From NCBI RefSeq assembly GCF_047948215.1, contig NC_134463.1, forward strand, positions 52,883,201 to 52,947,200: a stretch of DNA of 64,000 nucleotides, in the 5' to 3' direction. Made by a program: the position numbers and the translations under genes. The notes beneath the pieces are model-generated. The model was not told where the DNA came from. It did no database searches and saw only the letters and a program-made list of their open reading frames with translations. Numbering within the stretch: position 1 is the stretch's first letter; each line of letters starts with the position of its first letter. This DNA is from Lycorma delicatula (Eukaryota; Arthropoda; Insecta; Hemiptera; Fulgoridae). Shown piece by piece: positions 10,692 through 20,699 of the stretch.

Positions 10692-10878
10692 GTGAATTGA
10701 TATACCCTTCCGGATTAAACCACGCTTCATCTGTATAAAAATACGTAACGTGGATGATATCTGCACAATTTTGGTCGATAAAACGTTTAAACCAATGATT
10801 TAATTTTTTGGATAAAACCAATGACAATGATTTAATTTTTTGATCTGTAGGTTTTAGTTCTTGAACACACATCACTTT

Positions 10879-11539
10879 GTTTTTTTTTTTTGTATTCAGT
10901 CATTTGACTGGTTTGATGCAGCTCTCCAAGATTCCCTATCTAGTGCTAGTCGTTTCATTTCAGTATACCCTCTACATCCTACATCCCCAACAATTTGTTT
11001 TACATACTCCACTTGTGTGGCCTGCCTACACAATTTTTCCCTTCTACCTGTCCTTCCAATATTAAAGCGACTATTCCAGGATGCCTTAGTATGTGGCCTA
11101 TAAGTCTATCCCTTCTTTTAACTATATTTTTCCAAAAGCTTCTTTCTTCATCTATTTGCCGCAATACCTCTTCATTTGTCACTTTATCCACCCATTTGAT
11201 TTTTAACATTCTCCTATAGCACCGCATTTCAAAAGCTTCTAATCTTTTCTTCTCAGATACTCCGATTGTCCAAGTTTCACTTCCATATAAAGCGACACTC
11301 CAAACATACACTTTCAAAAATCTTTTCCTGACATTTAAATTAATTTTTGATGTAAACAAATTATATTTCTTACTGAAGGCTCGTATAGCTTGTGCTATTC
11401 GGCATTTTATATCGCTCCTGCTTCGTCCATCTTTAGTAATTTTACTTCCCAAATAACAAAATTCTTCTACCTCCATAATCTTTTCTCCTCCTATTTTCAC
11501 ATTCAGCGGTCCATCTTTGTTATTTCTACTACATTTACA
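10879..11539 (-). mobile_element. 5'-truncated RTE-type retrotransposon, 3' end copy (minus strand)
   Basis: The minus strand reads almost identically to the last ~650 bases of the RTE copies at 21772 and 53702: GPLNVKIGGEKIMEVEEFCY, through VYVWSVALYGSETWTI and GHILRHPGIVALILEGQ, to QSND-like ending and a short A tail (T run at 10880-10890). It contains an indel in the GRP(R/H) region (ACTTGTG in place of the ACG of other copies), shifting frame near the end. Its 5' break at 11539 abuts the left arm of the inverted repeat at 11540. No convincing TSD was found, so rearrangement after or during insertion is likely. Confidence 0.85.
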
Positions 11540-12212
11540 ACGTTGAAAAAGTAACAAATTTCTGCTAGAATTAAAATAAAAATAAAAGCTCAAAAAGTTA
11601 CAGAAAAGGATATCTTTAAACAGAAGGATCAGTTTATAAAATTAATTTGTAATCATGACTTTCAAGAAACAGAAAAAGAATCACTTTGTAAGAGAACCGT
11701 TTTAGTTTTTTTTTTTTTCTTACAGTATTATGTGCGGTAGTAAGTTCAATTATCTTGTTGTTGTCTTGAAGTACCGTAGGGTTAGGGGGAAAACTAAAAC
11801 CTAGTCCCGGTGGGGGATCCTTTCGCGGATTCCCCATTAGAGGCAAGGCATAAAGACGGAGTCCCGGTGGGGGGATCATTTGGGGTCCTCTCATTAGAGG
11901 ATGGCGCCTAAAAAACCGAGTCCCGGATAGCTGGCGGAAACTTTGTTCCCATCGAGATAGTTGTAGGCTATGGTACCCTTTGGAGCCGAGTGGCCCCGGT
12001 GGGGGGGGGGGGGAGGAGAAAAGAAACGCTTTTTTTTCTTTTTAAGTCACAATTTATTCTTCCAGTTCTTTCCACGACCGTCTTCTTTTTCTATTTCTTG
12101 AAAGTCATGATTACAAATTAATTTTATAAAGTGATCCTTCTGTTTAAGGATATCCTTTTCTGTAACTTTTTGAGCTTGCAGAAATTTGTTACTTTTTCAA
12201 CGTTGTATTATT
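11540..12212. repeat. Long inverted repeat enclosing GC-rich tandem units
   Basis: Left arm (about 11540-11690) starting ACAACGTTGAAAAAGTAACA is the reverse complement of the right arm (about 12080-12212), apart from a ~22-base AT-rich insertion in the left arm near 11570. Between the arms lie three imperfect units of about 57-70 bases starting GTCCCGG (about 11801, 11861 and 11921), then a run of 12-14 Gs near 12001-12013. A minus-strand reading of the right arm (KVTEKDILKQKDHFIK) looks faintly coding but is unassigned. Confidence 0.7.
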
Positions 12213-12529
12213 ACTCATTTTAAAGAATATACCAAAGAAAGTTTTTTTTTTCTGGTTGCATGGGAGAAATAATATTTTTTATTACTTTTTGGAATTCTGA
12301 TATTGTTTTAGTATTAGAGCCAAGTATTTTTTTTAGAAGTTTTCTTTATTTTTTGACATTTTTTTTAAATTTCACTCAACATTTAGTGTTAAACATTTTT
12401 CTTCATATAAATTGTTTGTTCTTATAGTATTACAGTGTCTGATTTTAGTGTCAATGGATAGAGACTTTTTATTGTAAATATTACGTGTTAGTCTATAAGC
12501 ATTTTCCAACTTATTTGCTCAAATTTTAT

Positions 12530-12895
12530 TCGCCCTTTTTTACCGACTTTTTTTAAGAAAAATACGGTATTACTTTTGGTTGTAAGCTGGGGATTGAAGG
12601 AGAAAAATAATTTTCTTTACATTTTGAGGTATGAAAAGTATGAAAATACAATTCATGTGTAGAATTTTGTGGCTCGAAAATCTTCAAAATTAATAGATCA
12701 ATTTCATTGAAATTTAGATATGCTGTAGTAGTGTATCAGAAGTTGTGCACCTAAAAATTTGATAAACATTGTTCAGTCATCTTGAGTTACGCTAAATTTA
12801 AGATAGAAAAATTTGAACGGAGCAAGTTAGAAGCGTGATTAGTTATGATTCTGCAAGTTGGAACTTGACGTTTCTTTATTTGCGGTATCTATTAT
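12530..12895 (+). repeat. Dispersed repeat B, plus copy
   Basis: Matches, in opposite orientation, the interval 26540-26995: shared phrases include the AAGAAAAATACGGTATTACTT block, GAGGTATGA, the CAATTTCATTGAAATTTAGA block and TGCGGTATCTATT. Class unknown; probably non-autonomous. The 12213-12529 stretch before it is featureless AT-rich DNA. Confidence 0.6.
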
Positions 12896-12927
12896 TAAAA
12901 AGAATGTTCGGCGTATTCAGATAGCGT

Positions 12928-13012
12928 TACCTTCGTTGAGGATCATGCTCAACCACATGGTGAGCATGATCATCCTTCGTTGAGGATCATGCGTACCTTC
13001 GTTGAGGATCAC
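12928..13012. repeat. Triplicated short motif with inverted copy
   Basis: CCTTCGTTGAGGATCA occurs three times (from about 12930, 12974 and 12996). Between the first two, GATCATGCTCA (12941-12951) is followed after 9 bases by its reverse complement TGAGCATGATC (12961-12971). A further 9-base hairpin, CTTGCGCAG-TT-CTGCGCAAG, lies at 13068-13087. Confidence 0.85.
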
Positions 13013-13049
13013 TGGGTATGTGTTTGAGCGAAAAGGAAATAAAATAAAG

Positions 13050-14350
13050 TAACGAAAAGTCTGCCTTCTTGCGCAGTTCTGCGCAAGATTTCTTTTATTT
13101 TTTCCATTTGGTTGGTTATTTTGCCCGGATTCTTAAATTGTTCAATTTTCTTAAAAGATCCATACCGCTTTTTCAGTTTTTTGTGGATTATTTTCTGTTA
13201 GATATGTTTCTATTTTTTTCAATAGATAAATTCTAGCCCCGCATTTTCAGCAACTTTATTCAAAATATTTATCTGTTTATTGCTTTTTCTTCATCATTAG
13301 CTAAGAGATGGCCAGTTCATCTGCTAAAGTCAGTAAAAGTTTCTTTTTCCCTCTTCCTGATTTAAATGACTTAATATTTTTGTTTATCATGTTATTATTC
13401 CAGGTTTCTCATAATCTTGTCAAGGAATATTAAATAATAACTGTGAGATCCCTCGCCTTACTTTAAATCATATTTTAATCCTGATTGATTCTGAGATTTC
13501 TCCAGTAAATTTTACTTTAGAAGGGATATCTGCTAATGTTTTCATTAATTAAATTTCGTAATTTATCATAGAATCCATATTCTCTCTTAGAATATTAAAG
13601 TTTGTCTCTTCACTGAGTTATAAGCCTTAGAATCTACAAATTGTAAAATAATTTTTTTATTTGTTTTACTGATAAAAACTAAAACAAATTTGAAGCTTCT
13701 GATTTGTTCTACACATGATCTCCCCTTTCAAAGAAAGACCTTCTTGGTTCATTTAATTGTGGATATATTATAAAATCAGCTTGAATTTATAATAGACCAA
13801 TTACATATTTAATTGGGAGATTATTCGATAGTATTTGTATCCTTTTTATGTATGGTGTGTATTAAACGTCATTTTTTATTTCTAGTGGATTATGAATACT
13901 TTCCAAATTTCATTTAAAGAGTTAAGTTTATCATTATCTAAATTTTTACGTATTTCTGCAATTATTCCATCTACACCAGAGGTTTTATTGCTTTTGTATT
14001 TTATTTTAAACTAAAGAGTTTCGAGTACCAAGTTTAACAATGCAGTTTCCAATTTTTTAAAAATTGAGCTAGAACCGATTGGACTTTATATGGGTCAACT
14101 ATTTTTATACTTGTGAAGTTTGGACGACACAATTTGAAAAAATGGTTCAATTGAAGTAATGTTCCCATCATAATAATTATACAAGTTTTTAGGATTATTT
14201 TTAAAGAGTTTTAATTTATTTCTTCGAGTATTTTATTTTTTGTGATTTGAAAAAAAACGAACACTGTAATTAAGAGTTTGTCACCAGTTAATAATATTGT
14301 TCTCAATCAATTTCGCTAATCCGTTTTACTAGTAAAAACTTTCCAAAGTA
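13050..14350 (-). pseudogene. Very old LINE-type reverse transcriptase fossil (minus strand)
   Basis: Stop-riddled, but reverse-transcriptase landmarks occur in the right order on the minus strand: SNKTSGVDGIIAEI (about 13998-13950, the usual K-S-P-G-x-D-G-I block before motif A), LQFVDSKAYNSVKRQTLI (about 13650-13590, motif A), a broken GLKQGD...LLFN motif B (about 13480-13420), and LADELAIS with NDEEKAIN (about 13330-13265, motif C). Upstream, KNNPKNLYNYYD-like sequence (about 14200) fits the endonuclease-RT linker. The identification rests on motif order, not on length of similarity. Confidence 0.55.
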
Positions 14351-15215
14351 ATGTTTTGGTAACTTTCCTTTAAATCCATTAATCCACCTAAAAGTTCCAG
14401 TCAAACAAATATAAAAACAGCAAAGCCATCGTAGTGATCTCCCTTTATTTAATGAATTCTCTTAATGCAGTAATGAGATTTATTTAAAAAGAAAACCTAG
14501 TTCTCTAAAAGTAGATTCAATTAACACTGTTATTATATCCATATATTTCTAAAAAAAAATCTCCAAAATTATTTTTAATTTTTAACTTAAATAAGTAACC
14601 GTATTTTATTACATAAAATGTGTAATAATAGTTTTTAAATGTTTTTCCCCCTATTATTCGGGCGTGTATAACTTTCAACTTATTTATATATTCTCTTATA
14701 AATATATATTAATTTTATATTTATTTATATTAATTTTTTTTATGAACAACTTTAAATCTACTAGAATCTCTTTGTAAATATATTTCATAATAGGATGTCT
14801 TCCGTTTAGTTGATATCTTAACCTGTAATTATTTTTTAGTTGTTTATTTATTTTGTTGAACTAAAAATATTTTTAATTTCCGTTACTATTTTTTTTATTT
14901 TTTTATTTGTTATTAGTCGTTTTTGTAACATCTAGTAAATCAAGTATTACATTAAAAATTAGGTTAGTTACGTTTCTTTTTTTTTCTTTTAATTCTTATT
15001 TATAATATGGGCTTTAAATATTTCAATAGATTATTTCATTTGGTTTTTTCTTACAATCTCAATTAAAATTTTTGTTTATTGTTTCATTTTTATAATTTTT
15101 TTTTCTTTGTAAATTTATCATCTTATATTTTTACATAATTTATTATTTTTTTATTTATTTATTGTCTCTACGTTGATTATTATTATAAACTTATCTCGTA
15201 TTATATTTTATATAT
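14351..15215. other. AT-rich stretch, nothing recognised
   Basis: Very AT-rich, many TTTATT runs; no gene or repeat family recognised. Confidence 0.5.
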
Positions 15216-15815
15216 ACACTAGCCAGTTGAGGGTCAGGCCCCTGGGGCTCAGGTCGGTCCAGGCGAACCCCGGAGCTAACCCAGAAGCTTAGGCCACACG
15301 GCCTACCTCAGGGCTGCAGAGCTCGCTTCGCTTACAATTCCCTTCTGTCAAGAGAGCTCCACTCCCTGGAACCCCGCAGAGATCGCTCCTTCGCCATTAC
15401 CGCAGAACAAGCTTGTGAGAATAATACTGATAAATAATAAAGTATTTAGGCTTTACAGAAATCTGGAAAAGAAACTAAATTAGAAAAGACAGAATAGTAG
15501 TAACTATGGTAACTATGACGACGAAACGTTCATAACTTATTTTTGTTGCCATGGTGACAGAAATAAAATAATGAAGTAAAAGGATTAATCTCTTCTTTTT
15601 TTTGTTTAATGAAGAATATCTTTAATTCATAACTTTATCCCCAAGTGAGCTAGGGCCTCGGTCTATGACTTAAAATTTTTCCTGGGATAACACATGTATC
15701 CTGCAAATTTGAAAGCAATTTTTTGGTTGGTTCTCGTGATGAGAGAACAAATTAACAAACAGACAAATTTTCGGTTTTGTATGTAAGAGAAGATATATAT
15801 GTATGTGAGCGTGTG
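15216..15815 (+). repeat. GC-rich dispersed segment beginning with ACTAG, longest copy
   Basis: Opens TATATACACTAGCCAGTTGA and stays GC-rich to about 15415, then becomes AT-rich, ending with an ACAAATTAACAAACAGACAA phrase and an ATATATGTATG run near 15790-15815. The layout (ACTAG start, GC-rich head, CAAATT...AACAAACAGACA tail) recalls a repeat type common in arthropod genomes; I cannot assign a superfamily. Confidence 0.45.
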
Positions 15816-16479
15816 CAGGTGCGCATGTATATAATGATAGAGAGAGAGATTTTTGAGAGGAAGCTTGATTTATACGATGGTTAAATTGTGACCGTTAGCC
15901 CCCTCTTTAGACTCCTCTTTCATTTAACCAGTTTTCTTTTTACAAATAATTGTTAGCTTACCGTCATGAAAAATATAAATTAATTTTCATTAAAAAAAAA
16001 AAATGTAATAAAAACAACAATATTTGTAAAGATTTCCATTTTGAAAGCCATTTGAAATTGAAAAAATCTTCTGTAAATTAATTTTATCTACGTAAAAAAA
16101 TCAAAGTAAACATATAAATTTATTTTCAATCAAAAAAACTAAGAAATAAATTAAAATTTAGTACATATATTCACATGATGATATAGTTTTTTCACTGCTT
16201 TCTTTAAAAAAAAACCCTTCAGCAAAAATAAAATATGATACTTTTTAATAAATTTTCTGTTTATATATATATATATATCTTCTTTTAAGAGAGAAAAAAT
16301 GCATATGATATACGGAAAAAAAGAATGAAATATTCCTTTCATAGTATTACTACTTAATAAAATTAGATTTCTTAAAGTTATATGCAGACATGGATAAAAG
16401 TTGCAGATATTTAAAATAATCATATCTCAGAAAGTAGTAGAAATAATAAAACGAGTAAACATGTTTTACATATTTTAGA
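15816..16479. other. AT-rich stretch, nothing recognised
   Basis: Contains GAGA and (TA)n runs; the 90-codon minus-strand frame at 16151-16423 is homopolymer-driven and not credible. Confidence 0.45.
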
Positions 16480-17125
16480 ATGCTTCAATACGAGCTCCGA
16501 CTTTTGCTCAGGTCAACTGGATCATCGCAGCGTAACTGTGGCAATATCGATTCATCGTTTTAAATATTGTACATCCCTGATTTGTTCACTGTAGACAATG
16601 TTTTTAACATATCCCACATACAAGAACGTCTAGGGATGTCAAATCTGGGCTTTTCGGGTGCCAAAGCACAGAACCTGCTCTACCAATCCAATTATTATCG
16701 AATACTTTATTGAGAGCGCGTCGAACGCTTAGGCTAAAGTGTGGGGGCGCACCATCTTGTTGAAATATTAAAGCACCGTTACTTTCTTGTTCAGTTTGGT
16801 CAAATTGCGGGAAAACTTACAGTTGTAGCATGTCTAAATAAACATTTCTTGTGATAGGCTCATGGAAAAAGAATTGTCCAGTCACAAGATCAGGCATCAG
16901 ACCGCACCTCACGATTATTTTTGGGGAATTACTGACATACTCAATAATTTCATTGGATTGCTGAAATCTCTGTATCCTGCAGTTATGTCAAAGCATTTAA
17001 TACAACGGATTACAGCTCCCATTACCGCAGTTACGCCTGCGAAGATCCAGCGGACCTGGACAGAAGTCGATTATCGGCTGAATGTTTGCAGTGTGACCAA
17101 CGGAGTTCATATTGAAACGTTCTAA
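16480..17125 (-). pseudogene. IS630/Tc1/mariner-type transposase fossil with an inverted C-terminal piece
   Basis: From about 16985 down to 16480 the minus strand reads MPDLVTGQFFFHEPITRNVY, DMLQL, then IFQQDGAPPHFSLSVRRAL (second catalytic block), NNWIGRAGSVLWHPKSPDLT (third block), then VKNIVYSEQIRDVQYL. At about 16990 orientation flips: 16990-17125 on the plus strand reads ITAVTPAKIQRTWTEVDYRL then SVTNGVHIETF and a stop, which is the C-terminus of the same kind of protein. The two pieces are therefore head-to-head. The single plus-strand open frame over 16862-17125 is real only in its last ~45 codons. Confidence 0.75.
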
Positions 17126-17920
17126 GGCATGTAAAAAAATATTTTGAAGTGGTGAATTTAAAAAAAAAAAATACTCGTTTCATCTTATCTTTAGTAGATT
17201 CAGAGATACAATTTCTTTAAATTACTGCAACATTTTTCGGTGACTCTGTATCACATATAGTTTTACATTTTAAGTTAACTATTTCTTTTCATTACTTTAC
17301 TTTTTATTTTTTACTTTCCATATTTTTCCTATTTTCTATCATTACAAAATGAATTTCCACACTCTTCAACCTATTACCTTTTTCTCTTACTCCTCATTCT
17401 CTTTTGTTATATCTTCTAGTTTCTTCTTGCTTCAGAAGTATCAACTTTATTACTATATTACAGATTATATGATTTAGTTTTTTGTCATTTCATAACTCCT
17501 ATTTCTATGACAAGTAAAATTCCATTTTCATATTATTCTCTTTATAAAAATATAATTTTATTCTCACTTGTTTTAATATTTTCGTTTTATTTCTTTTTGA
17601 GGTAAAATCTTTACCATAACTATTTTCGATGATTATTTTATGCACATCATCTTAGAACGTGTTTATCTAATACTGATTAAAAAATTAATGAAATTTAAAA
17701 TGAAATGTTTTCTTTCAATTTTGAAAAAAGATTTTTGTCTTTTCTTGTTCCAAATAGTAGATGTTTGTTTTATTTGTTTTTAAAACAATATACATTTTTA
17801 TTTTGTTTCATTTTTAAAAATATTGAAAGTACTTTGTCAAAAGTCACAATGATATGAGTTTTATACAGTATAAAAAACATACCTATTTATTGTATATTTT
17901 ATATATATTATTTTTCCTTA
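17126..17920. other. AT-rich stretch, nothing recognised
   Basis: T-rich, pyrimidine-biased plus strand, especially 17280-17600. No gene recognised. Confidence 0.45.
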
Positions 17921-17924
17921 GCTG

Positions 17925-18180
17925 GTAGAGAATGAATCTATTACACCTGACAGTCGTAGAAGTGAAATTATGGCCATGTTCAGGCAAATAACTAGTCATG
18001 ACTGTCTTGGTATCCATCTGCACCGAATAAATCTATATCGTAGATTTAAATGTGTCATTTGTTAGGCGGAAAACAGTGTTATGAACTGGGAGCATGCACT
18101 GAATGAACGTGATTATTTTAAAAATTGTGTTGGAAAGATTTGTTGACGAATACAGTAGAAATTTATACAAAAGATACATT
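17925..18180 (+). pseudogene. Retrotransposon ORF2 C-terminal fragment (H-D-C-L-x-x-H-L type), frameshifted
   Basis: From 17925 a 47-codon frame reads LVENESITPDSRRSEIMAMF then RQITSHDCLGIHLHRINLYR and RFKCVIC before a stop. It is alignable by eye to FRLKTGHDYLVLHLHGIRVL...PACQLC in the fossil at 57316, so both carry the conserved C-terminal segment of RNase H-type non-LTR ORF2 proteins, ending in a Cys-x-x-Cys knuckle. A shifted frame continues AENSVMNWEHALNERDYF. The frame is preceded by TATTTTTCCTTAG, a good 3' splice acceptor look-alike, and AATAAA follows at about 18250. A host terminal exon is thus a less likely alternative. Confidence 0.5.
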
Positions 18181-18588
18181 TCGATACAAAGATGACTTTG
18201 TATCAAAATTATAGCATTTGTTATAAATAAATATATTATTTTGTACTTTTAATAAAGAACTTTGTTGATTAAAACAAGAACGAGGTTTAATTATTATATT
18301 AACATAAAAATTAACTATTTTTCTAGTTAGAATGTGGTTTACCCTTAATGTAATGTACCATTACAAGAGTCCTAACGTATTGTAAACCATTAGAAGAGTC
18401 CTAGTTAAGACGTAGTAAATCAAGAACTACGAGGCAGGTCGTTCTCTATAGAAGTTTCCTGTAGTAGTATTCTTGGCTGGATAAGACAAAATAGGAAACA
18501 AAACATAATTATGAGGTTATACTTACCTATGTGTCAAATTGTTATTTATTAATTATCACCCGGCGGCAGGGTACAAAACCAATGCTTT
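18181..18588. other. Spacer with a hairpin and a short direct repeat
   Basis: GATACAAAG-ATGA-CTTTGTATC hairpin at 18183-18204; AAGAGTCCTA occurs twice (about 18366 and 18395). Nothing else recognised. Confidence 0.5.
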
Positions 18589-19200
18589 TATACTGGGTGT
18601 TAATATAGTATGGAAACCCTTAACTAACTTTTAATCGTTAAAACATAGAAAATCGAATAAAAAAACCAATAGATTGGAGTAAAAAACCCCTGTTTTTTAT
18701 GTTTAACATATAATAACTTTGTTAAATGGGTAATAAATACATAAAACTTTTAAACAAAACTTTTAGAATATTTAATTTTTAACAAAATAGTGTAAGATAA
18801 GTTGAATAAACATAGAAAAGTTAGAATTTTATTTAGAAATAATACACTAGACCAAAGTGCATTATACTTAAGAGTTTGTAATAAATTTTCAAAAATGAGC
18901 CCGCCATTTTCATCACATTTCTTGGCACGCTTCTGCATTACTTTTGTTGCTCTTATTAGTTCTTCAGGATTGTCCTTAGGTTGCTCAGCCGCATCCATAA
19001 TGTGGACAATTAATTTCTCACGAGAATGTATTTTTGTTTTGTATACAATATTTTTCACCCATCCCTAGACGCAAAAGTTTAAAGGTGTTAGATCAGGTGA
19101 TCTTGATATCTAGAAATGTGTACCTCCACGACCAATCCATTTCTCAGGAAAACGATGATTTTGAGTGGAAACGGTACAAGAGAAGTGGGGAGCGCGCCAT

Positions 19201-19258
19201 TTTGCTGGAAGTATACTTCCAGCAAATGTTCCTCTGCGTCTCAACGCTAGAGGAACAT
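19201..19258. repeat. 26-base perfect palindrome plus adjacent hairpin in transposase fossil
   Basis: TTTGCTGGAAGTA at 19201-19213 is followed with no spacer by its exact reverse complement (19214-19226). Immediately next, ATGTTCCTCT (19226-19235) pairs with AGAGGAACAT (19249-19258) around 13 bases. The palindrome disrupts the catalytic YFQQNGAP codons. Confidence 0.95.
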
Positions 19259-19299
19259 ATTCAAGCATCCTGAGCCCGTAGGAGAAGACATTCTTCATG

Positions 19300-19465
19300 T
19301 GGCAGTTTCGGTCGTCACGCCACCCTCCTCCATACCTAGCCCTTATGGGCTTTACCGAAGGTCATCTTCAGAACCCCGGCTAAAGGCATCTCAGCCTTGT
19401 TCTTGCCTCAGTCAGGATGCCACCGATGCGAATACTACATGTGATATTCCCATTGTTATACTGCT
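19300..19465 (-). repeat. GC-rich repeat G, minus copy
   Basis: Its reverse complement reads GTATTCGCATCGGTGGCATC, CTGACTGAGGC, then TGACCTTCGGTAAAGCCCAT and AAGGGCTAGGTATGGAGG. The copy at 42091-42260 reads almost the same on the plus strand, and 30141-30365 shares the GTCAGGATGCCACCGATG end. It is inserted in the transposase fossil. Class unknown. Confidence 0.6.
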
Positions 19466-19904
19466 AGAAAATGAAATCTAAAACAAAACACATCTGCTGC
19501 GGCAATTCTTTTTGAAGAAAATACAAGTAGGGCTCAGCATTTAAGCGGCCGAGTAATATGAAATTGCGTAAGTTGTTGAAGCCATGTCTAGTGAAATTTG
19601 CATCGTCAGTAAACAAAACATACTTGTAAAGCTGTTGATTTGTATTCCACCAGTTGCAGAACTCCAAGCGACGCAAACCGGTCTCCTAAGTGTAGAAATT
19701 GAACTGGCTGTTTGTGGTAAGGATGAAACTTGTTTTGTTTAAGTATCCTCCAAACCATCGGATGCGGAACTCCGATCCACCTAGAAAGACGTCATGTACT
19801 CACACCTGGATTCCGCTGAACTGCATCGATAATAATCTCATCAGTAACAGTTTCGTATTGCGACAGATCGTTCGTAGCTTTTACGAGTTCTAGGTAGTGA
19901 ACCT

Positions 19905-20136
19905 AACCCACCGGGTTGGTCTAGTGGTGAACGCGTCTTCCCAAATCAGCTGATTTGGAAGCCGAGAGTTCCAGCGTTCAAATCCTTGTAAAGCCAGTTA
20001 TTTTTATACGGATTTGAATACTAGATTATGGATACCGGTGTTCTTTGGTGGTTGGGTTTCAATTAACCACACATCTCAGGAATGGTCGATCTGAGAATGT
20101 ACAAGACTACAGGAGGCTAAACAGAAAAAAAGAGAG
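19905..20136 (+). mobile_element. tRNA-derived SINE, family 2, with perfect TSD
   Basis: AGGTAGTGAACCT at 19892-19904 recurs at 20137-20149, an exact 13-bp TSD. The body begins with an A box TGGTCTAGTGGTGAACGC, then an 18-base palindrome CCAAATCAGCTGATTTGG (19941-19958), then a B box GCGTTCAAATCC. A tRNA-unrelated part follows (GATTTGAATACTAGATTATG, GGTGTTCTTTGGTGGTTG) ending GGAGGCTAAACAG and As. It splits the transposase fossil near its N-terminus. Confidence 0.85.
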
Positions 20137-20699
20137 AGGTAGTGAACCTGTTTCCCCGATGATTACGAAGTCACGCTAATTGTTTTGGGATCTGAAATCC
20201 TGCGATTCGCAAAACGTATTTCATATTCTACTGCAGCAGCTAGCATTACCACTACCGACACCCGAACCAATATCATATCAGAGTATTCCTCTGTTGTAAA
20301 TACGAGCTGTAATCTCGTAAGTACGGTATTACTTCAATGGCAAACTGATCACGTTCAAACTAAAATTCACAGAAAACCTTCGGTAACGACAGCACAGTTC
20401 ACCGTACCCGATATACTTAATGTACCTTACGGAATGTATATAAACACTAATACAGTAATAAACATTGTTGATCAGGTGTTGTTATTTTATTACCATCTTT
20501 GAAATAATAATCTTTTCAAATATTTTATTATATTTCTGTCACTAATAAAAAAATTATCTAATTAATTTTTATTTTTTTTATTTTTATTCTACAATTGTTT
20601 TTAATTTCCAGATTTTTATTTTTTTAACAATAGTTGTTAACATTAAAATTATTTTAAAAAATTTTTCATTTAACAAAATTATTGTTTGTTAAACGTAAA

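Larger units (their letters stand above)
9965..10875 (-). pseudogene. IS630/Tc1/mariner-type transposase fossil, split by a SINE
   Basis: Minus-strand reading, upstream to downstream: YFYTDEAWFNPEGYINSQNT (first catalytic block, about 10745-10670), VHKLHEQSLHEAKIGVSVD (about 10630-10575), DPIF, then a SINE (about 10387-10547), then WFQQDGAT (second catalytic block, about 10275), a decayed PDLTP-like block with LWGAAKQAVYHKRP (about 10130), and the end GGHFQHLL (about 9975). The order and spacing fit the DD(E/D) transposases with FTDEA and FQQDGA motifs common in insects. Frameshifts, stops and a 26-28 base inverted duplication at 10664-10691 make it dead. Confidence 0.75.
18880..20330 (-). 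pseudogene. Transposase fossil with HTH and DD(E/D) blocks
   Basis: Minus strand, in order: TEEYSDMILV and YEIRFANRRISDPKT (N-terminal HTH region, about 20300-20190); a SINE; then VTDEIIIDAVQRNPGVST and RILKQNKFHPYHKQPVQFLH (second HTH and linker, about 19860-19720); FCNWWNTNQQLYKYVLFTDD (first catalytic block, about 19670-19600); a GC-rich repeat; a disrupted YFQQNGAPPHFS-type block near 19220-19190; PEKWIGRGGTHF and SPDLTPLNFCV (third block, about 19080); and VKNIVYKTKIHSREKLIVHI to NGGLIFENLL (about 19055-18880). Stops, frameshifts and a palindromic insertion at 19201-19226 leave it inactive. The family resembles insect transposases with FTDEA and FQ(Q/H)DGAPPHFS motifs. Confidence 0.75.

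Noticed and set aside
12928..13012. CRISPR-like array of three repeats
   Set aside because: Only three copies of a 16-base word with unequal spacing in a eukaryotic context; better explained by local duplication and inversion.
18802..19273. Plus-strand frames at 18802 and 19034
   Set aside because: Antisense to the transposase C-terminus on the minus strand.
20185..20502. 105-codon plus-strand frame
   Set aside because: The antisense strand carries the N-terminal HTH part of a transposase fossil, so this is a shadow.
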